Part shown: positions 9,801 through 18,976 of the stretch, one piece after another
Layout: each line of letters begins with the position of its first letter
Position numbering within the stretch: the stretch's first letter is position 1
DNA from: Rhodospirillales bacterium
Lineage (GTDB): Bacteria; Pseudomonadota; Alphaproteobacteria; Rhodospirillales; Shumkoniaceae
Length of the DNA stretch: 59,844 nt
Assembly (NCBI GenBank): GCA_028281785.1
Contig: JANQJG010000132.1
Span: forward strand, 1-59,844
Direction of reading: 5' to 3'
Program-made: the position numbers and the translations under genes
Notes under the pieces: generated by a model
Database searches by the model: none
Told to the model about the DNA's origin: nothing
The model's input: only the letters and a program-made list of their open reading frames with translations

Positions 9801-11000
9801 CTACTCGGCTGCCGCCAACACGCCACGCGCCCGCTCGGAAGGCATGAACAGCCCAATCAGCGCCGCCGTCGCGGCAAGCCCGGCGAGGACCATGAAAAGC
9901 CAGAAGAACCCGCCGGTCAGATCGTAAACCGCCCCCTCCAATTTGATGCCGAGGCTGCCCACGCCGAACGCGAGGATGAACTTCAGACCGTAGATGAGGC
10001 CACGCCAGCGGCTCGGCGCGTAACGGGCCACGATACTGTTCTCGGCAGGCTGCGCCGCGAGATTGATCATCACGAAAAGGGTCGCGAGGGCAACCAGGGT
10101 CGGCCCGCCAAGATTGGCGGCGATCACCAGCACCGGGATCTGGAGGAAGAAGGTGCCGAGATACACCAGCTTGAGCGGATACCGGTCGGCCAACCGGCCC
10201 GCCACCACCTGCATGAGACCGGCCAGGAGATAAACGAGGCCGACACGAAGCGACAGGCCGATGGCGCCGGACGCCTCCATGTCCGTCACCCGCTCGGAGA
10301 AGATCTTGGGAAGCCCGGCCTGAATCGCGTGGTAGGTGAGGTTTGCGCAGACCAGCGTCACGGCGAGTATCAGGAATGTGCGGATGGCCGCATCTCGTGG
10401 CGCCTGTGGTTCCGCGCGGAGATCGCGCTTGCTCTCCGTAATCCTGCCGCGGGCGAGAAACACGGCGAACAAAATGCCGGTCACGACAATCATCAAGCCC
10501 GGCAGCCAGAAAGCGGCCCGCCAAGTTGCCAGATCGATCAAGATGCCCGCGATCAACGGTCCGGCCGCCGGTCCAACCACGCCGAACAGGCCGTTGATTC
10601 CAAGGGCGGCTCCCCGATTGACAGAGTTTCTGACGAGCCAGGCAATGCCAACCGGATGGTAGATGGAGGCAAACAACCCCGTGACGGCCAATGCGGCAGC
10701 GATCTGAGGGGCCGTATCGGCGAAGCCGGTAAGTATCATCCCGCCGCCGGTGCCGAAGAAGAAGAGGGTCATCATGCCCACCGAGCTCCAGCGGTCACCC
10801 AGCCAGCCGGCGAGAGGCGCGGCCACGCCGAAGAGGATGTTGCCGATCAGAATGAGACCGATGGCCTCGCCATGGCTGAGTCCGAGCTCACCCTCAAGGG
10901 CCAGGGCGACAACCGAAAAGATCGGCAGCAGGAAGTGTGAGTAGCTGTGAGCCACACAAGCGAAGCCGAGCGAGAGGCGAGCCGAGGAGTCAGGTGTCAC
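9801..11000 (-). CDS. MFS transporter
   Basis: A 399-residue polytopic membrane protein with about twelve spans, typical of the major facilitator superfamily. The motif GWLGDRWSSVG after span 2 is the MFS motif A (GxLxDRxxRR type), and GRLADRYPLKLVYLG repeats it in the second half. The N-terminal HSYSHFLLPIFSVV resembles the fosmidomycin-resistance (FSR) branch, but substrate is unassigned. I chose the GTG at 11000 because AGGAAA lies seven bases upstream; a longer GTG start at 11039 is possible. It lies upstream of rplM on the same strand but is separated from it by a dedicated promoter. Confidence 0.85.
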   Translation of the reverse strand: MTPDSSARLSLGFACVAHSYSHFLLPIFSVVALALEGELGLSHGEAIGLILIGNILFGVAAPLAGWLGDRWSSVGMMTLFFFGTGGGMILTGFADTAPQIAAALAVTGLFASIYHPVGIAWLVRNSVNRGAALGINGLFGVVGPAAGPLIAGILIDLATWRAAFWLPGLMIVVTGILFAVFLARGRITESKRDLRAEPQAPRDAAIRTFLILAVTLVCANLTYHAIQAGLPKIFSERVTDMEASGAIGLSLRVGLVYLLAGLMQVVAGRLADRYPLKLVYLGTFFLQIPVLVIAANLGGPTLVALATLFVMINLAAQPAENSIVARYAPSRWRGLIYGLKFILAFGVGSLGIKLEGAVYDLTGGFFWLFMVLAGLAATAALIGLFMPSERARGVLAAAE

Positions 11001-11489
11001 GAACGATTTCCTGGTGCGAGGAAGTCTGCAGCCCGGCACTGAGAGGTGAGCCGGCGGCGCGGTCCCGAAGATACGTCGCGACAGGATGGTCGAGCGGCTA
11101 CCTCCGGATGACCCACGGGCCGCTCAATTTGCCGATCAGTCCCACGGTCCCCACAACTGATATAGGCGCCAGACGAGCCGGTGTCACAAGAAAAGCAACA
11201 CTCTTCCTACTATTTGTTGTGCTTCGTCGGAGGCCAAGACGCATGGGTGGGACGCCGTTCGGCGGCGGCGCGCGATGGGTCAAAATGGTTGATCTGGAAT
11301 CAGGGGCTCTCTATTATTAGGTATCCTCAAGCAAACGAGGACTCTGGCGCGGTGGGAACCGTTCCCGGGTTTTGGGAGTTTAAGAAGAAAACAGGCTCTC
11401 CTTGTAATCGAGTGCCGAGAGTTCAGTTGAAGGGCGGCGTGATCCGGGCGATCTCGCCGTTTTTTGTTTCCGCACCGCTATAGAGAATC
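11001..11489. other. Intergenic region, no gene seen
   Basis: About 490 bases between the MFS gene start and the end of tag, both on the minus strand. Short open frames here have neither recognisable protein similarity nor ribosome sites. It should contain the MFS promoter. A possible weak hairpin (CGGCG/CGCCG then six T) ends near 11466 on the plus strand. Confidence 0.5.
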
Positions 11490-12047
11490 CTATCCCTCGT
11501 TACCGCGAGCCGCGCTGCGCATCCAGGGCGGATCAAGGCGGGCGATTCGTGCGAAGACCGGACAGTCCTCGCGATGGGCGTCGGGCAGGTACCCGATGCT
11601 CATCAGAAACTCATTCACCACCTCGCCGCCCATGAACCGGAACGTCTGGCGGAACAGTCCGACCCAGTCCTGCTTGCCGCGGGGGTGATGGGCGGCGAGC
11701 CAGGCCGCGAAACCGCCATGGGTGTCGCGCAGGCCGGCGATGATGCGTGCGTTCTCGATCGTGGCCGCGATCTTGCGGCGGTTGCGGATGATGGCCGCGT
11801 CGTTCAGAAGGCGGGCCACCTCGCCCTCGCCATAGGTGGCGACGCGGTCGACCGCGAAACCGTCGAAGGCTGCGACGAGCGCCGGCCTCTTCTTGAGGAT
11901 CAGCAGCCAGGACAGGCCGGCCTGAAACACCTCCAAGGACAGACGTTCGAAAAGGGCCGCCTCGTCGGTCAGGGGAAAGCCGTACTCTTTGTCATGATAG
12001 GGGCCGTGCAGGGGGTGGCCCGGAGCCGCATCGCAATACCAGGACAT
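11490..12047 (-). CDS. tag: DNA-3-methyladenine glycosylase I
   Basis: A 185-residue Tag family glycosylase, which excises 3-methyladenine from alkylated DNA. Zinc ligands C5, H18, H158 and C162 match the Tag zinc-snap (the last two with the same four-residue spacing as in E. coli). The catalytic-region Glu is E39 in LEVFQAGLSWLLIL, followed by conserved W46. The helix-hairpin-helix core spans about 35-140. It is the last gene of the run that begins with nuoA, three bases after the DUF1467 gene, so it is probably co-transcribed with it. Confidence 0.93.
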   Translation of the reverse strand: MSWYCDAAPGHPLHGPYHDKEYGFPLTDEAALFERLSLEVFQAGLSWLLILKKRPALVAAFDGFAVDRVATYGEGEVARLLNDAAIIRNRRKIAATIENARIIAGLRDTHGGFAAWLAAHHPRGKQDWVGLFRQTFRFMGGEVVNEFLMSIGYLPDAHREDCPVFARIARLDPPWMRSAARGNEG

Positions 12048-12050
12048 GTC

Positions 12051-12299
12051 TCAGGTCCGAAACGAGACGAGGCCGGATTCGGCCACAAGGTAGAAGACGA
12101 CCCAGAAGACCGTGGCGATGGCCGTGGTCACCACCATCTTGAGCAAGAGCCGCGGTTTCCGGGGCGCGCTCGAGGCATGCCCCTTGGCGACGTCCTCGGA
12201 ATCAAGCGATCGGTTGCCCCAGGGCAGAACCATGAACACGACGAGCCACCAGATCACGGCGTAGACGGCGAGCCCGGTCACCCACCCCATGGCCCTCAC
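12051..12299 (-). CDS. DUF1467 family small membrane protein
   Basis: An 82-residue protein with two predicted membrane helices (about residues 7-27 and 53-75) around a charged loop, with the family features WWLVVFMVLPWG and KMVVTTAIATVFW. DUF1467 is an alphaproteobacterial family of unknown function, commonly found right after mce. Its start overlaps the mce stop by four bases (ATGA), indicating translational coupling. Confidence 0.88.
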   Translation of the reverse strand: MRAMGWVTGLAVYAVIWWLVVFMVLPWGNRSLDSEDVAKGHASSAPRKPRLLLKMVVTTAIATVFWVVFYLVAESGLVSFRT

Positions 12300-12700
12300 G
12301 CCTCCTCGAGCTCGATAAGGGTGCCGCCGAAGTCCTTGGGATGAAGGAAAAGAACGGGCCTGCCATGGGCGCCCGGGGCCGGCCGTCCCTCGCCGAGCAC
12401 ACGCACTCCCCGCGCCTCCAGCGCCTGAAGCGCGGCCTCAATGTCCTCGACCTCGAAACACAGATGATGGAGGCCGCCCGTCGGATGGCGCTCCAGGAAG
12501 CCCGCGATGGGGGACGAGTCGCCCAGGGGCTCCAGCAGCTCGACCCGGGTGTTCGGCAGCTCGACAAAAACGGCCGTCACCCCGTGCTCCGGCATCGGCC
12601 GAGGATCGGAGACGGCCGCGCCGAGCCCGTCCCGATAGCGCCGGCAGGCGGCGTCGAGATCCGGAACGGCGATGGCGACATGGCTCAGCCGTCCGATCAT
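12296..12700 (-). CDS. mce: Methylmalonyl-CoA epimerase
   Basis: A 134-residue vicinal-oxygen-chelate (VOC) fold protein. It begins IGRLSHVAIAVPDLDAA and contains metal-ligand candidates H7, the GLHHLCFEVEDIEAAL segment and the C-terminal Glu in GTLIELEE. It interconverts (2R)- and (2S)-methylmalonyl-CoA in propionate and branched-chain catabolism, upstream of B12-dependent mutase. It lies 13 bases after rnj in the nuo-birA-coaX-rnj-mce run; that position is conserved in Alphaproteobacteria. Confidence 0.93.
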   Translation of the reverse strand: MIGRLSHVAIAVPDLDAACRRYRDGLGAAVSDPRPMPEHGVTAVFVELPNTRVELLEPLGDSSPIAGFLERHPTGGLHHLCFEVEDIEAALQALEARGVRVLGEGRPAPGAHGRPVLFLHPKDFGGTLIELEEA

Positions 12701-12713
12701 GAGACCCTCTCGC

Positions 12714-14384
12714 TCACAGTCGGATCACCTGGACCTGGGTCACGGGCTTCTTGCCGAGAGTCTTGCGGAAGGCACGGCGAACCGCAAGCCGGACGGCTTC
12801 ACGAACGCTCTCATCGTCTTCGCGTGCCGAGTCCTTCAGGCGCTCGAAGGCATCGAAAGCAGCCTCGCAGGCGGTCTCCAGCGCGAAGGATTCCTCCTCG
12901 CCATCCAGGAGACCGATGGTCGACACCTGCGGCTCGGCCGCGAGCTCGCCGTCGCCGTCCACGACCACGGCCACGGTCGCCGTTCCATTGTAAAGGACCT
13001 TGCTCCGGTCTCGAACCGTGGCTCCGTCGAGGGGAACAAGCCGGTTTCCATCCAACACGAGGCGTCCGACCGGAACGTTGTCGAGCAACCCCGGCTCTCC
13101 AGGGCCGAGGCGTATCAGATCCCCGTTCTCGACCGGAACCGTCACCGGGACGCCGCATTCCTTGGCCAGCCTCGCATGCTCCACCAAATGGCGTAGCTCG
13201 CCGTGAACGGGCACGCAGATATGGGGGCGAACGAGGCTGTACATGCGGATCATCTCGTCGCGCGCGGGATGGCCGGAGACATGCACAAAAGAATCCTTCT
13301 GGGTGACGATGCGAACCCCGCGGCGAGTCAACAGGTTGTGCAGGCGGGCGATGGCCAACTCGTTCCCCGGGATCACGCGCGAGGAGAAGACGACGGTATC
13401 CCCCTCCTCCAACGTCACCCGCGGATGATCACCCTCGGCGATCCGGGACAGCGCCGCCCGCGGCTCGCCCTGGCTGCCCGTACAGATGATCAGGACGCGA
13501 TCCCGGGGCAGCTCGGCCGCCGAATCCTCGGGCAGGAAGGCGGGCACGTCAGAAAGGTAACCATTCTCCCGCGCCGCCTCCTCGATCCGCCGCAGCGAGC
13601 GGCCCGCGATCACGACATCGCGGCCATTGGCGCGAGCCGCCGCCGCGATGGTTTCGAGGCGGGCCACGTTGCTCGCGAAGCAACCGACCGCCACCCGATT
13701 CTCGCAACCGGCGATGACCTCTGTCAGGCCCTCGAGAAGCTCCGACTCAGAGCCCGAGCTACCGGGCTCGAAGATGTTGGTCGAATCGCACACGATGGCG
13801 AGAATGCCTGAATCGCCCAGTCGTCGAAGTGTCTCCTCCTCGGCCTGGGGGCCGATCACCGGAGCCGGGTCGAGCTTCCAGTCGCCGGTATGAAGGACCG
13901 TCCCCGCCGGCGTGTGGATGGCGATGGCGTTGGGTTCGGGAATGGAATGGGTGAGAGTCACCATCTCCAGATCAAAGGGGCCGAGTTCGAAGTGCCCGCT
14001 GAGCGGAACCTGGTAGACGGGAACCTCGCGCTCGATCCCCTCCTCCCGCAGCTTTCGCTTAAGGATCGAAAGGGTAAAAGGCGTGCCGAAGACCGGGCAG
14101 CGTAAGCGATTCCACATATAAGGGACGGCCCCGACATGGTCCTCATGGGCATGGGTCAGGACGATGCCGACGAGATTTTCCTGGTGCCGTTCGATGAAGG
14201 CGGGATCGGCCATGATCACGTCGACGCCCGGCGTCGTACCGTTCCCGAACGTCACGCCCAGATCGACGATCATCCACCGGCGGTCGGTCTCTGGTCCGTA
14301 GCCATAGAGGTTCAGATTCATGCCGATCTCGCCCGCGCCCCCAAGAGGCGCGAACACGAGATCTTCCGCGTTGGTTTGGGTCAT
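12714..14384 (-). CDS. rnj: Ribonuclease J
   Basis: A 556-residue metallo-beta-lactamase/beta-CASP nuclease, the family's usual length. The zinc motif HxHxDH is H78-A-H80-E-D82-H83. The beta-CASP segment has [12 protein letters not shown] and the SGHPARDE motif, followed by the C-terminal RNase J domain ending in a basic helix. RNase J has 5'-3' exonuclease and endonuclease activity and takes part in rRNA maturation and mRNA decay. Its ATG overlaps the coaX stop by four bases. Confidence 0.96.
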   Translation of the reverse strand: MTQTNAEDLVFAPLGGAGEIGMNLNLYGYGPETDRRWMIVDLGVTFGNGTTPGVDVIMADPAFIERHQENLVGIVLTHAHEDHVGAVPYMWNRLRCPVFGTPFTLSILKRKLREEGIEREVPVYQVPLSGHFELGPFDLEMVTLTHSIPEPNAIAIHTPAGTVLHTGDWKLDPAPVIGPQAEEETLRRLGDSGILAIVCDSTNIFEPGSSGSESELLEGLTEVIAGCENRVAVGCFASNVARLETIAAAARANGRDVVIAGRSLRRIEEAARENGYLSDVPAFLPEDSAAELPRDRVLIICTGSQGEPRAALSRIAEGDHPRVTLEEGDTVVFSSRVIPGNELAIARLHNLLTRRGVRIVTQKDSFVHVSGHPARDEMIRMYSLVRPHICVPVHGELRHLVEHARLAKECGVPVTVPVENGDLIRLGPGEPGLLDNVPVGRLVLDGNRLVPLDGATVRDRSKVLYNGTATVAVVVDGDGELAAEPQVSTIGLLDGEEESFALETACEAAFDAFERLKDSAREDDESVREAVRLAVRRAFRKTLGKKPVTQVQVIRL

Positions 14385-15175
14385 GTCTTCTTGTTTCGTT
14401 GATAGATCGCGTAGAGCCCGCGAAGCGTAAGGTCGAGGTCGGTCTTGTCGATGACGTCGCAGCCTTCCGCGAACAGCGGCGCCAGCCCACCGGTGGCGAT
14501 GACCTTCATGCGACGACCCTGGCCGGCGGCACTCGTGAACTCCTGGCGAATACGGGCCACCAGCCCCTCGATCAGACTGATGTATCCCCAGTAGATACCG
14601 GACTGCATCGCGGGAATCGTCGATTTGCCGATCACCCGCTCCGGCCGGACAACGGCGACCGGCGGCAGCAGGGCGGCGGAATGGTGCAGCGCCTCCAGCG
14701 ATTGATGGACGCCGGGGACGATGGCGCCGCCGCAGTAGTTGCCCTGACTGTCGACCACTTCGAATGTGGTCGCGGTACCGAAGTCGATCACGATCAGGGG
14801 GCCGCCATATTCCTTATGTGCCGCGACCGCGTTGACCAGTCGGTCGGCACCCGTCTCCTCCGGCCGGTCGAGAAGATTGTCGATGCCCAGATGGACGCCC
14901 GGGTCACCCACCACCAGGGGATCGACCTCGAAGTACCGCCGGCACAGCCGCTTGAGGCTGAACAGAGTAGCCGGCACGACCGTCGCCACGATGGCCGCGT
15001 CGATATCGTCGCGGTCGATCTCGGCCAGCTGCATCAAATGGGTCAGCCACACCCAGAATTCATCGGCCGTGCGGTTCGCGTTCGTCGAGGAGCGCCACTC
15101 CCCGCGCATCACGCCCGCTTCGTCGAACACGGCGAAGACGATGTTGGTGTTGCCGGAATCAATGGTCAGCAGCAT
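14381..15175 (-). CDS. coaX: Type III pantothenate kinase
   Basis: A 264-residue CoaX, catalysing the first step of CoA synthesis (pantothenate to 4'-phosphopantothenate). The acetate/sugar-kinase fold phosphate motif IDSGNTN starts at I5/D6. The [12 protein letters not shown] segment with DFGTATTF follows near 115-140, and TGGLAPLF is near the C terminus. No other pantothenate kinase is visible in the window. It sits between birA and rnj in a tightly packed run. Confidence 0.96.
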   Translation of the reverse strand: MLLTIDSGNTNIVFAVFDEAGVMRGEWRSSTNANRTADEFWVWLTHLMQLAEIDRDDIDAAIVATVVPATLFSLKRLCRRYFEVDPLVVGDPGVHLGIDNLLDRPEETGADRLVNAVAAHKEYGGPLIVIDFGTATTFEVVDSQGNYCGGAIVPGVHQSLEALHHSAALLPPVAVVRPERVIGKSTIPAMQSGIYWGYISLIEGLVARIRQEFTSAAGQGRRMKVIATGGLAPLFAEGCDVIDKTDLDLTLRGLYAIYQRNKKT

Positions 15176-15184
15176 GACGGGTCT

Positions 15185-15952
15185 TCATATGGGTGGCGGC
15201 GACGCAAGCGATACATCGCCGGCGGTGACGCGACGTTCGGATTCTCCGGTGGCCAGGACCAACGCCCCATCCGAATCCAGATCGCGAAAGACGCCACGCA
15301 GCGTCTCGTTTGGCAGCTTTATCTCGATCGGGGCGCCCAGGCCGGCGGCGCGGGACAGCCACGACCGCCGGACATCGCCGAAACCCTTTCGCTCCCAGGC
15401 CGCCAAACCCGCCGCGACGCGGCCGGCAAGATCCTGAAGAACCGTTCCGATATCGGCCTCGTCGGCCCCTTCGTCAAGCAGACAGGTCGCCGGGTATCTC
15501 GTTTCGTCCGGAAAATGGGTGAGGTTGATGCCGATGCCCAGGATCAATTGGTCCGCCTTTGGCGCATTGCCCGTAACGTTCTCGAGCAGAATACCCGCGA
15601 CCTTGCCGCCATTGACGAGCACATCGTTGGGCCATTTGCAGAGCACACGGCAGCCCGGCGGCAGAAAGGCGGTGACGGTCTCGGCCACGGCATTGGTGGC
15701 GACGAAACCGATCTCGGGCGCGCGCCTTGTCGGCCAACGGGCCGGGATCAGAAAGGAACAATAGAGATTGCCCGGTTTCGATACCCAGTGCCGCCCCTGC
15801 CGGCCCCGCCCCACTGTCTGGGCCTTGGCCCAGATCACGAGCGTCGCCTGCGCCGATCCCGCTCTCGCGAGGCGCCACGCCTCCTCGTTGGTGCTGTCAA
15901 CGGAGTCCAGGGAGACGAGCCGGTAACCGCGGGGAAGAACCAGTTCCACCAT
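15185..15952 (-). CDS. birA: Biotin--[acetyl-CoA-carboxylase] ligase
   Basis: A 255-residue biotin protein ligase that activates biotin to biotinyl-AMP and attaches it to the carrier protein of acetyl-CoA carboxylase. The catalytic GRGRQGR motif is at 48-54, followed by WVSKPGNLYCSF and KWPNDVLVNGGKVAGIL, and a short C-terminal SH3-like domain. There is no N-terminal winged-helix domain, so it should be a ligase only, not the bio operon repressor found in E. coli. Its ATG overlaps the nuoN stop by one base. Confidence 0.95.
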   Translation of the reverse strand: MVELVLPRGYRLVSLDSVDSTNEEAWRLARAGSAQATLVIWAKAQTVGRGRQGRHWVSKPGNLYCSFLIPARWPTRRAPEIGFVATNAVAETVTAFLPPGCRVLCKWPNDVLVNGGKVAGILLENVTGNAPKADQLILGIGINLTHFPDETRYPATCLLDEGADEADIGTVLQDLAGRVAAGLAAWERKGFGDVRRSWLSRAAGLGAPIEIKLPNETLRGVFRDLDSDGALVLATGESERRVTAGDVSLASPPPI

Positions 15953-17430
15953 TACCCGGAAAACAGCGCCGCCGCGGCGGCTTGGGCTCCAGTCAAGAGA
16001 GGCGACGGGTAGAGGAAGAAGAAGAGTATGACAAGGCTGGTTCCACCAAGGACGAGCCCCATCTCCCGTCCAATGGGCCTCTCCAGAGGTTCGGCGAGGT
16101 CGTCGAAATACATCACCTTGATGATGCGCAAATAGTAGAAGGCGGCCACGACACTGGTCAGAACGCCAATGATGGCGAGACCGTACAGCTCCGCCTCGAT
16201 CGCCGCGAGAAAGATGTAGAGCTTTCCGAAAAAGCCGGCAAGCGGGGGAATGCCCGCCATCGAAAACATGAAAATAGCCATCGCCAGGGCAAGGAACGGA
16301 TGGCTTTTCGACAGCCCGGCCAGATCCGAAATCTCCTCAACCATCCGGTCGGCCCGGCGCATGCACAGAATGCAGGCGAACGCGCCCAGATTCATGAAGA
16401 GATAAATGGACATATAGATCAGGACGCTGCGAACCCCCTCCTCCGTTCCCACGGCGAGGCCGATCAAGGCGTATCCAACATGTCCGATCGAGCTGTAAGC
16501 CATAAGGCGCTTGATGTTGCGCTGGTTGATGGCGACGAACCCGCCCAAGGCCATGGAGGCGATCGACATGAAAACAATGAACTGCTGCCATTGATCCGCC
16601 AGATCCCCGAACGGCCCAACCATGACACGGAGGAAGAGGGCGACGGCGGCCAGCTTCGGCGCGACGGAGAAGAAGGCCGTGACGGGCGTCGGCGCCCCTT
16701 CGTAGACATCGGGCGTCCACATGTGGAAGGGCACCGCCGAGACCTTGAAGGCAAGGCCGACGACGACGAAGATCAGGCCGATGATAAGACCAAGCGAGGG
16801 CGTCGCGGCCGCCTGTCCCGACAGCTGGGCGGCTAAAACCTCGAAGTTCGTGGTTCCCGAAAATCCGTAGACGAGCGACGCGCCGTAGAGCAGCATGCCC
16901 GAGGCCACCGCACCGAGCACGAAGTATTTCAGCCCGGCCTCCGTCGAGCGGACGTCATGGCGCTGGAACGACGCCATGACGTAGAGCGTCAGACTCTGCA
17001 TCTCCAGCCCGACATAGAGGGCGATCAAATCGTTGGCCGAGACCATCAGCATCATGCCGAGGGTCGCCAGCAGCAGCAGCACGGGATACTCGAAGCGCGC
17101 CAAGCCATGGTTTTCGAAGTATCGCTGAGACATGACCAGAGCCACGGCCGAGGCCAGCAGAACGAGTGTCTTGACGAAGATGGCGAAAGGGTCGCTGACC
17201 AGCATGCCGCCAAAGATCACCCAGTCGGAGGAGCTGACCGGCAGCAGCAGCAAGAGCGTAAGAACAAGTACGATGACGCTGGCCGAAGAGATGAACCGGT
17301 AGTTCGCGACATGGGTGTCCCGTTGACCGCCCTTGTGGAACACGCCGAACATCAGCAGAACGAGGGCGCCGCCGAGCAGAAACAGTTCCGGCATGACCGG
17401 CAGAAGATCGGGAACTTCGGCTTTCGGCAT
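15952..17430 (-). CDS. nuoN: NADH-quinone oxidoreductase subunit N
   Basis: A 492-residue, roughly 14-span antiporter-like subunit of respiratory complex I. Residues [15 protein letters not shown] carry the conserved Glu of the first half-channel, and [22 protein letters not shown] holds the conserved Lys. It is part of the membrane arm that pumps protons. Last gene of the nuo set, separated from nuoM by 24 bases. Confidence 0.97.
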   Translation of the reverse strand: MPKAEVPDLLPVMPELFLLGGALVLLMFGVFHKGGQRDTHVANYRFISSASVIVLVLTLLLLLPVSSSDWVIFGGMLVSDPFAIFVKTLVLLASAVALVMSQRYFENHGLARFEYPVLLLLATLGMMLMVSANDLIALYVGLEMQSLTLYVMASFQRHDVRSTEAGLKYFVLGAVASGMLLYGASLVYGFSGTTNFEVLAAQLSGQAAATPSLGLIIGLIFVVVGLAFKVSAVPFHMWTPDVYEGAPTPVTAFFSVAPKLAAVALFLRVMVGPFGDLADQWQQFIVFMSIASMALGGFVAINQRNIKRLMAYSSIGHVGYALIGLAVGTEEGVRSVLIYMSIYLFMNLGAFACILCMRRADRMVEEISDLAGLSKSHPFLALAMAIFMFSMAGIPPLAGFFGKLYIFLAAIEAELYGLAIIGVLTSVVAAFYYLRIIKVMYFDDLAEPLERPIGREMGLVLGGTSLVILFFFLYPSPLLTGAQAAAAALFSG

Positions 17431-17454
17431 GGATGCGTCGCGCCTTTCTCAGTC

Positions 17455-18969
17455 TCAGGGGCTTGCCTGGGCAAGGGTCCCGGTTGCCGCGCGCGCCAAT
17501 TCGAAGTCGCGCAGGAGGTTGTCGACCGAAGCCTCCATCACCTCCAGGAAGGGCCCCGGATAAACCCCCATGACCACCATCAACAGCACGAGCGGGGCAA
17601 AAACCGCAATCTCACGAGGACTCAGATCGAGGATACCTTTTAAGCTGTCCTTGGTCAGCTTCCCGAAAATGACCCGGCGGTAGAGATACAGCATATAGGT
17701 TGCGCCCAGAATCACGCCCGTCGCCGTCAAGGCCGCCACCCAGCTGTTGGCCTGGAAGGCCCCGACCAGAACGAGGAACTCGCCGACGAATCCGCTGGTT
17801 CCCGGAAGGCCGACGGAGGCCAGCATGAACAGCATGAAGATCAACGCGTAGGCCGGCATGCGCTGAACGAGCCCCTCATAGGCCGAGATCTCGCGCGAAT
17901 GCATCCGGTCGTAGACCACCCCAACGATGAGAAACAAGGCCGCCGAAACCACCCCGTGGCTGAGCGCCTGAAAGAGCGCGCCCTGAAGGCCCTGGGTGGT
18001 CAGCGAGAACGCGCCAACGGTCACGAAGCCCATATGCGCCACGGAGGAATAGGCGATCAGCTTCTTCATGTCCTCCTGCGCGAGCGCGACAAGGGAGGTG
18101 TAAATGACCGCGACGATGCTGAGGGTGTAGATCAGCGGGGTGAAGAACACGGTCGCGTCCGGAAACATCGGCAGGGAAAACCGCAGGAAGCCGTATGCGC
18201 CGAACTTCAGCAAAACGCCCGCGAGCATGACCGAACCGGCGGTCGGCGCCTCGACATGGGCGTCCGGCAGCCAGGTGTGAACCGGCCACATCGGTAGCTT
18301 GACCGCGAAGGAGGCAAGGAACGCCAGCCACAGCCAGTTCTGAAGAGCCGGCGAGAAGCCGTGCGCCATGAGGGCGGGAATGTCCGTGGTGCCGGCCGTG
18401 AGATACATGGTCAGGATGGCGACCAGCATCAGCACCGACCCGACAAGGGTGAAAAGGAAGAATTTGAACGCGGCGTAGATGCGCCGCGGCCCTCCCCACA
18501 CGCCGATCACCAGGAACATCGGGATCAGCACGCCCTCGAAGAAGATGTAAAAGAGAACAATGTCTAGGGCACAGAACATGCCCACCATCATGGTTTCCAT
18601 GATCAGGAAAGCGATCATGTACTCCTTGACGCGGGATTTGATGGCCTCGACGCTCGCCAGCACGCAGATCGGCGTGAGAAGCGTGGTCAACAGGACGAAC
18701 AGCATGGAAATGCCGTCGACCCCCACGCGGTAGGAGAAGAACGCCCCCTCCCACTGCAGGTTTTCCTCGAACTGGAAGGCCGCCGTCGAGGTGTCGAACC
18801 CGACCCAAAGGAACAGGGACATCACGAAGTTGATCGAGGATGTCCAGAGGGCGACGTTACGGGCGTTGCGGGCAACGATCTCCTCTTCCCCGCGGATCAT
18901 CAGGATCAGCAGAACGCCGGTCAGCGGAATGAAGAAGATGATGACGGATAGAATCGGAAAGTCGCTCAC
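17455..18969 (-). CDS. nuoM: NADH-quinone oxidoreductase subunit M
   Basis: A 504-residue antiporter-like subunit of the complex I membrane arm. Family features are FYIFFEGVLIPMFLVIGVWGG with the conserved Glu and KLPMWPVHTWLPDAHVEAPTAGS with the conserved Lys. I place the start at GTG 18969 (VSDFPILSVIIFF), preceded by GGGGAG; the open frame continues 23 codons upstream into nuoL without family similarity. It lies seven bases after nuoL. Confidence 0.95.
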   Translation of the reverse strand: MSDFPILSVIIFFIPLTGVLLILMIRGEEEIVARNARNVALWTSSINFVMSLFLWVGFDTSTAAFQFEENLQWEGAFFSYRVGVDGISMLFVLLTTLLTPICVLASVEAIKSRVKEYMIAFLIMETMMVGMFCALDIVLFYIFFEGVLIPMFLVIGVWGGPRRIYAAFKFFLFTLVGSVLMLVAILTMYLTAGTTDIPALMAHGFSPALQNWLWLAFLASFAVKLPMWPVHTWLPDAHVEAPTAGSVMLAGVLLKFGAYGFLRFSLPMFPDATVFFTPLIYTLSIVAVIYTSLVALAQEDMKKLIAYSSVAHMGFVTVGAFSLTTQGLQGALFQALSHGVVSAALFLIVGVVYDRMHSREISAYEGLVQRMPAYALIFMLFMLASVGLPGTSGFVGEFLVLVGAFQANSWVAALTATGVILGATYMLYLYRRVIFGKLTKDSLKGILDLSPREIAVFAPLVLLMVVMGVYPGPFLEVMEASVDNLLRDFELARAATGTLAQASP

Positions 18970-18976
18970 CGCTCCC

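Noticed and set aside
9177-10940. 587-codon open frame on the plus strand across rplM and the MFS gene
   Set aside because: It is opposite clear L13 and MFS proteins, has an artificial composition (His, Asp, Arg, Gln rich) and resembles no family.
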